This document shows positions 60,797-64,000 of a stretch of DNA of 64,000 nucleotides, piece after piece; the first letter of the stretch is position 1; each line of letters begins with the position of its first letter. The notes beneath the pieces were generated by a model, which made no database searches, had not been told where the DNA came from, and was given only the letters and a program-made list of their open reading frames with translations. A program made the translations under genes and the position numbers. Source of the DNA: Bin87 sp965220055 (GTDB lineage Bacteria; Chloroflexota; Dehalococcoidia; Lucifugimonadales; UBA3495); assembly GCA_965220055.1 (NCBI GenBank), contig CBDCPE010000004.1, forward strand, positions 1,302,001 through 1,366,000. Reading direction: 5' to 3'.

Positions 60797-61809
60797 GCCG
60801 CTGGAGCGCCGAGCAGGGCGACCCAGATCGCGCCGACTATGTAAACGCCAGCCATCACCGCGAGCCCGGCGACGATCACAGGCTGAGGTAAACGGTTGCG
60901 GCCCCAGAGCAACAGTCCGCCGAACAAGATCAGGCAGACGGCGATGATGCCGGCGACGAAGTGCTCGGGCGCCGAATTGTTGAGGATAATGCCGTTGCGG
61001 TAGAAGGGGTCGGCGAAGGACAGGATCGTAACGTTGAACACGCAGCTGCCGTAAAGGCCCGCCACCCCCAGGTCGGCGGCCCCCATTCTGGCGGCAGCGA
61101 CGGCGGCCGATGCCTCGGGCATGGTGGTCACGATGGACACGGCGAGGATGCCCAGAACGCCGGAGGACACGCCGGTCAGGTCGGCCACGCGGTCCACGCT
61201 CTGGGCGAGGAACACGCCAGCGATGATCACTCCTACGGACACCAGGCCGAACATGATCCAAGCCCGGCTGAGCGTGATGCCGGTCTCTTCCTCTCCATCG
61301 TCGCCGGCGTCAGCCGGGCGTCGCTTGTATACGATCCACATCCCGATGAGATACACGATCAGCAGGATGATGGAGGACACCCCGATCTGCCAGATGTTGG
61401 CGCCGTTCCGCACGGCGGCGAACAACACGGCCAAGCCGGTCAAAATAGCGGCCAAAACGATGAGGTAGCCTTGTTCCGGGGCCACTCGCTGCAGGAATCG
61501 TCGCCCGCCGAACACCAGAGCAACCATGCCCATGGTGAACATGTTGACCATATTGGCGCCGACAATGTTGCCCAGGGCCAGCTCCGGATTGTCGATGCGG
61601 ACGGCGGTAATGTTGTTGGACAACTCCGGGAGCGACGTGGCGAGAGCAACGAGGATGCTGCCCACAAAGAGGCGACCCCATCCGGTGAGGGATGCCAGGG
61701 CGTCGCCGTAACGGGCGAGCTGTACGCCGAGGAAAATCACGGCGACCGCGCTGGCCAGGAAGACCAGGATCGCGATCGTCAGGCCGACGCTACCGAGAAG
61801 GTTGAACAC
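60793..61809 (-). CDS. Sodium/calcium antiporter (CaCA family, YrbG-like)
   Basis: 338 aa with about 10 membrane segments in two inverted halves. The alpha repeats are visible: VGSILVALATSLPELSNN then ALGNIVGANMVNMFTMG, and SIVTTMPEASAAVAAAR then VAGLYGSCVFNVTIL. A cytoplasmic acidic loop (ADAGDDGEEE) lies between them. Exchanges cations across the membrane; specificity not fixed. Confidence 0.9.
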   Translation of the reverse strand: MFNLLGSVGLTIAILVFLASAVAVIFLGVQLARYGDALASLTGWGRLFVGSILVALATSLPELSNNITAVRIDNPELALGNIVGANMVNMFTMGMVALVFGGRRFLQRVAPEQGYLIVLAAILTGLAVLFAAVRNGANIWQIGVSSIILLIVYLIGMWIVYKRRPADAGDDGEEETGITLSRAWIMFGLVSVGVIIAGVFLAQSVDRVADLTGVSSGVLGILAVSIVTTMPEASAAVAAARMGAADLGVAGLYGSCVFNVTILSFADPFYRNGIILNNSAPEHFVAGIIAVCLILFGGLLLWGRNRLPQPVIVAGLAVMAGVYIVGAIWVALLGAPAA

Positions 61810-61828
61810 GGTTGAAGCGCGGGGTGCC

Positions 61829-62920
61829 CTAGCCGATAGCGTTGGCGATCAGGTCCCCCATTTGGGTGGTGGGCGTGGCGGTATCGCCGGGGGTGGCGAT
61901 GTCCGCCGTCCGGTAGCCCTGCTCCAAAACGGTCTGGACGGCACGCTCGACGGCGGCGGCTTCCTCGGTCAGTCCGAGGGAATAGCGAAGCATCATTGCC
62001 GCGCTGAGGATGGAGCCGCAGGGATTGGCGATACCCTGGCCGGCGATATCAGGAGCTGTGCCGTGGATGGGTTCGTAGAAACCTGGAGTCCGGGCGCCGG
62101 CCTGGGGCACACCGGAGAGACTGGCAGACGGCAGGAGGCCCATGGACGCGGCGAGGATGGCTGCTTCGTCGGTCAGGATGTCACCGAAGGTGTTCTCGGC
62201 GACGATCACATCGTAGGAGGCGGGACGCAGAATGATCTGCATGGCGCAGGCGTCGACGAGCACGTGCTCCAGTTCGACGTCCGGATATTCGCCCGCGAGG
62301 CGGGTTGCAGTGGCGCGCCAGAGGCGGGAAGTTTCAAGAACATTGGCCTTGTCCACCGAGGTCAGCTTGCCGCGCCGGCCGCGGGCCAACTCGAACCCGA
62401 CCCGAAGCACCCGCTCGATCTCGGACTCTGAGTAGCGCATGGTGTCGACGCCGACGATCCCCTGCGGGGTCTCGGTGCGGCCCTTGGGCAGGGCGTAGTA
62501 GAGACCGCCGGTGAGCTCACGGACGACGACCATATCCACGCCCTCGAGGACATGGGGCTTCAGCACGCTGGAGTCGGTGAGTTGGGGATAGACCTTGACG
62601 GGGCGAATGTTGGCGAAGACGTTGAGGTGCGCACGCAGGGCCAGCAGACCATCCTCGGGTCGAGTGGGAGCCGACGGGTCGTCCCATTTGGGGCCGCCGA
62701 CCGCGCCAAACAGGACAGCATCGGCGGAAGTGGCCAGGTCGCGGACACCGTCGGTCAGCGGCGTGCCGTGTTTGTCGATGGATATACCGCCGACGTCGCC
62801 GTACTCGAGGATGAAGTTGTGTCCAAATGCGCGGCCCACGGCCTGCATGGCCTTGACACCCTCAGCGGTGACCTCCGGGCCGATCCCGTCTCCACCGAGT
62901 ACCGCGATGTTGAAATCCAT
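61829..62920 (-). CDS. leuB: 3-Isopropylmalate dehydrogenase
   Basis: 363 aa. Third step of leucine synthesis, NAD-linked oxidative decarboxylation. GDGIGPEVTAEGVKAM at the N-terminus, LFGAVGGPKWDD, RELTGGLYYALPKGR, and the substrate motif DACAMQIILRP with NTFGDILTDEAAILAASMGLLPSASLS. The rest of the leu operon is absent, so it is isolated here. Confidence 0.95.
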   Translation of the reverse strand: MDFNIAVLGGDGIGPEVTAEGVKAMQAVGRAFGHNFILEYGDVGGISIDKHGTPLTDGVRDLATSADAVLFGAVGGPKWDDPSAPTRPEDGLLALRAHLNVFANIRPVKVYPQLTDSSVLKPHVLEGVDMVVVRELTGGLYYALPKGRTETPQGIVGVDTMRYSESEIERVLRVGFELARGRRGKLTSVDKANVLETSRLWRATATRLAGEYPDVELEHVLVDACAMQIILRPASYDVIVAENTFGDILTDEAAILAASMGLLPSASLSGVPQAGARTPGFYEPIHGTAPDIAGQGIANPCGSILSAAMMLRYSLGLTEEAAAVERAVQTVLEQGYRTADIATPGDTATPTTQMGDLIANAIG

Positions 62921-63044
62921 GTTGCCAACGGCTCCAGTTGTTAGTGCGTCTCCCTAGTTGCCGGGGTATGAATCCTACCGGCTACGGGGCGGCCGGTAGT
63001 ATAGCCTATGGGTAATTGGGTATCAAACGGGGAACGTGGCTCAC

Positions 63045-63163
63045 GCGTACCCAGTTTCTCATTGCGAGCGCACTATCCCGCGTCATTGCGAGCGAAACGC
63101 GGCAATCTCGTCGCCGGAAGAGCCGTTGCCGCTTCGTCCTGCCCAATGCCAAACTGGGTACGC
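63045..63163. repeat. 119-bp inverted-repeat element with 24-bp units (MITE-like, copy 1)
   Basis: Perfect 13-bp terminal inverted repeats: GCGTACCCAGTTT (63045-63057) and AAACTGGGTACGC (63151-63163). Inside, two CATTGCGAGCG units with 24-bp period begin at 63060 and 63084. A tail that ends GCAATCTCGTCGCCGGAAGAG at 63122 follows. No coding capacity. Confidence 0.72.
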
Positions 63164-63192
63164 CTGAGGGTACGCGGCAGCAACACCCTCTC

Positions 63193-63221
63193 TTGACATA
63201 GGCGAACTCCTGTTCCATAAT
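63193..63221 (+). promoter_or_regulatory. Orphan strong promoter, TTGACA-N17-CATAAT
   Basis: Perfect TTGACA (63193-63198), 17-base spacer, CATAAT (63216-63221). No gene follows within 700 bases, so it may drive an untranslated RNA or be fortuitous. Confidence 0.55.
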
Positions 63222-63562
63222 CAATCCCGTCAGGTGATAATTCGCTCAGCCAGAGCCATACGGTCGTTCACGGCCATCCGTTAGCATCAAAATCGCAATA
63301 CTTGGTCGTACGACGACAGGGACCGCCGCCGTGCCCACCCGGGCATCTCGCCGGCGCGGTCCTCAGCGGCCACAGGAGACGCCACTATCCTGGGAGATGC
63401 GGCCATGACCCTCGTGGTCTGCCCGCAGTGATCCGAAACAGGGGCTAAAACTTTGCGTACCACCCCGGCCGTGGGGCTAACCAACGACCATCAGGCTCTG
63501 GCAGAACGAACCAAATCACCGCACCGAAACCCTGACCGCACCAAGTATCCAACGCATCTGAA

Positions 63563-63735
63563 ACGTACCCAATTGCGTTCAAACTGCCATTGCGAGCGCA
63601 CTCCGCCCTGCCATTGCCAGCGCACTTCGCCCTGTCATTGCGAGCGCAGCTCGGCAATCTCGTCGCCGGAAGAGACGTCGTCCCGGCGATGGGATTGCTA
63701 CGTCAGATCGCCCCGCGCAATACCCAACTGGGTAC
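63563..63735. repeat. Second repeat element with three 24-bp units (MITE-like, copy 2)
   Basis: Three units of CATTGC(G/C)AGCGCA plus 11 bases start at 63588, 63612 and 63636. The last runs into the tail that is 39 bp long and nearly identical (about 35/39) to 63084-63122. Flanks have imperfect inverted repeats (ACGTACCCAATTG near 63564 and CAACTGGGTACGCGT near 63725). Diverged, longer relative of the element at 63045. Confidence 0.65.
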
Positions 63736-63885
63736 GCGTCAGGGGAACGTGCAGGGCGCTATCGGGTCGCGATGCCAGCCCCGCAGCCTGATCATGCACG
63801 AGTTAGCTTCGGACCGGTTCGCCGTACGGTGACATCATGATCTTCTGAACCCGCGTACGCGAGCGTCGATACTGCACGAATCGCG

Positions 63886-63914
63886 TTGACACGCCGGGAT
63901 GCACACCTTAAACT
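63886..63914 (+). promoter_or_regulatory. Candidate promoter of the last gene, TTGACA-N17-TAAACT
   Basis: TTGACA (63886-63891), 17-base spacer, TAAACT (63909-63914). About 65 bases upstream of ATG 63979. Confidence 0.55.
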
Positions 63915-63978
63915 GCGAGCATCAGCCGAACCTGCGCTGGCGCTCTGCGCTGCGCCTAAATGAGGAGGTCCATCCACG

Positions 63979-64000
63979 ATGACCACCATCAATAATGATC
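63979..64000 (+). CDS. Start of a gene cut off by the window edge
   Basis: ATG 63979 with GAGGAGG (63962-63968) ten bases upstream, and a promoter candidate farther up. Only MTTINND is visible, so the product is unknown. Confidence 0.6.

Larger units (their letters stand above)
62921..63978. other. 1-kb non-coding interval with repeats
   Basis: Contains the two repeat elements (63045-63163, 63563-63735) and two promoter candidates (63193-63221, 63886-63914). I see no gene; the short open frames carry no recognisable domains. Many nearby bases (63230-63560) show no structure I can name. Confidence 0.6.

Noticed and set aside
63193..63560. RNase P RNA, SRP RNA or tmRNA downstream of the orphan promoter
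   Set aside because: None of the conserved cores of these RNAs could be found in the stretch.
63588..63674. Short direct repeats as a CRISPR array
   Set aside because: Units of 24 bp are adjacent without unique spacers, and no cas genes are near.

Overview
High-GC bacterial DNA (clearly above 55% G+C by eye), densely packed, with about 72 protein genes, two of them cut by the window edges. I see no rRNA, tRNA, prophage, transposase or CRISPR array. The gene mix suggests a free-living Chloroflexota, possibly a Dehalococcoidia/SAR202-type lineage. It includes LLM-class flavin/F420-type oxidoreductases, a mycothiol-type formaldehyde dehydrogenase homologue, DUF3105 proteins, an HMG-CoA synthase-like/DUF35 fusion beside a thiolase, minCDE, and GGGGCGAATGA-type palindromes at gene ends. 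The phylum call is inference; no rRNA is present to confirm it.

Layout. (1) 1-7137, plus strand: purine synthesis purD (partial), two unknown genes, purE, a HAD phosphatase, purB, purC, two tandem DUF3105 proteins and purS. (2) 7205-13823: thioredoxin-like and glutaredoxin-like proteins, an ABM monooxygenase, a class III aminotransferase, an MFS exporter and minCDE. (3) 13929-18105: a VOC gene broken by an in-frame TAG, then an operon of HMG-CoA-synthase-like/DUF35 fusion, a two-domain NDT/TIR-like protein and a thiolase. (4) 18134-24716: ctpA-type protease, smpB, gamma carbonic anhydrase, LLM oxidoreductase, SprT-like protein, an internally duplicated unknown protein, SDR and an RNase H-fold nuclease. 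(5) 24726-29115, minus: purF-purM-small protein-purH. (6) 29171-32875, minus: rpmH-rnpA-yidD-propeller lipoprotein-yidC-jag. (7) 32944-41061: alpha/beta hydrolase, mscR-like dehydrogenase, nucleoside hydrolase, peroxiredoxin, GGT family, haloacid dehalogenase, luciferase-like monooxygenase. (8) 41270-45046: pstC-pstA-pstB-phoU without pstS. (9) 45101-47980: a strong promoter, a leader with a terminator hairpin, a sulfite-reductase-type siroheme enzyme and hemD. (10) 47977-62920: cupin, radC, twin phosphotransferases, TPP enzyme, hydrolase, PNPOx-like protein, nnr, acpS, metF, enoyl-CoA hydratase, DUF167, tyrosine-phosphatase-like protein, twin zinc-ribbon proteins, M67 peptidase, Na/Ca antiporter and leuB. 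(11) 62921-63978: about 1 kb of non-coding DNA holding MITE-like inverted-repeat elements with 24-bp tandem units, then the start of another gene.

The genes together support de novo purine synthesis (purQ, purL and purK not seen), division-site selection, membrane-protein insertion, phosphate uptake and assimilatory sulfite reduction with siroheme supply. The most unusual items are a fibronectin-III-like domain inside PstC, the beta-sandwich plus NDT/TIR-like protein within a thiolase operon, the leader attenuator before the sulfite reductase, several enzymes lacking hallmark catalytic residues, and the repeat elements near the right end.
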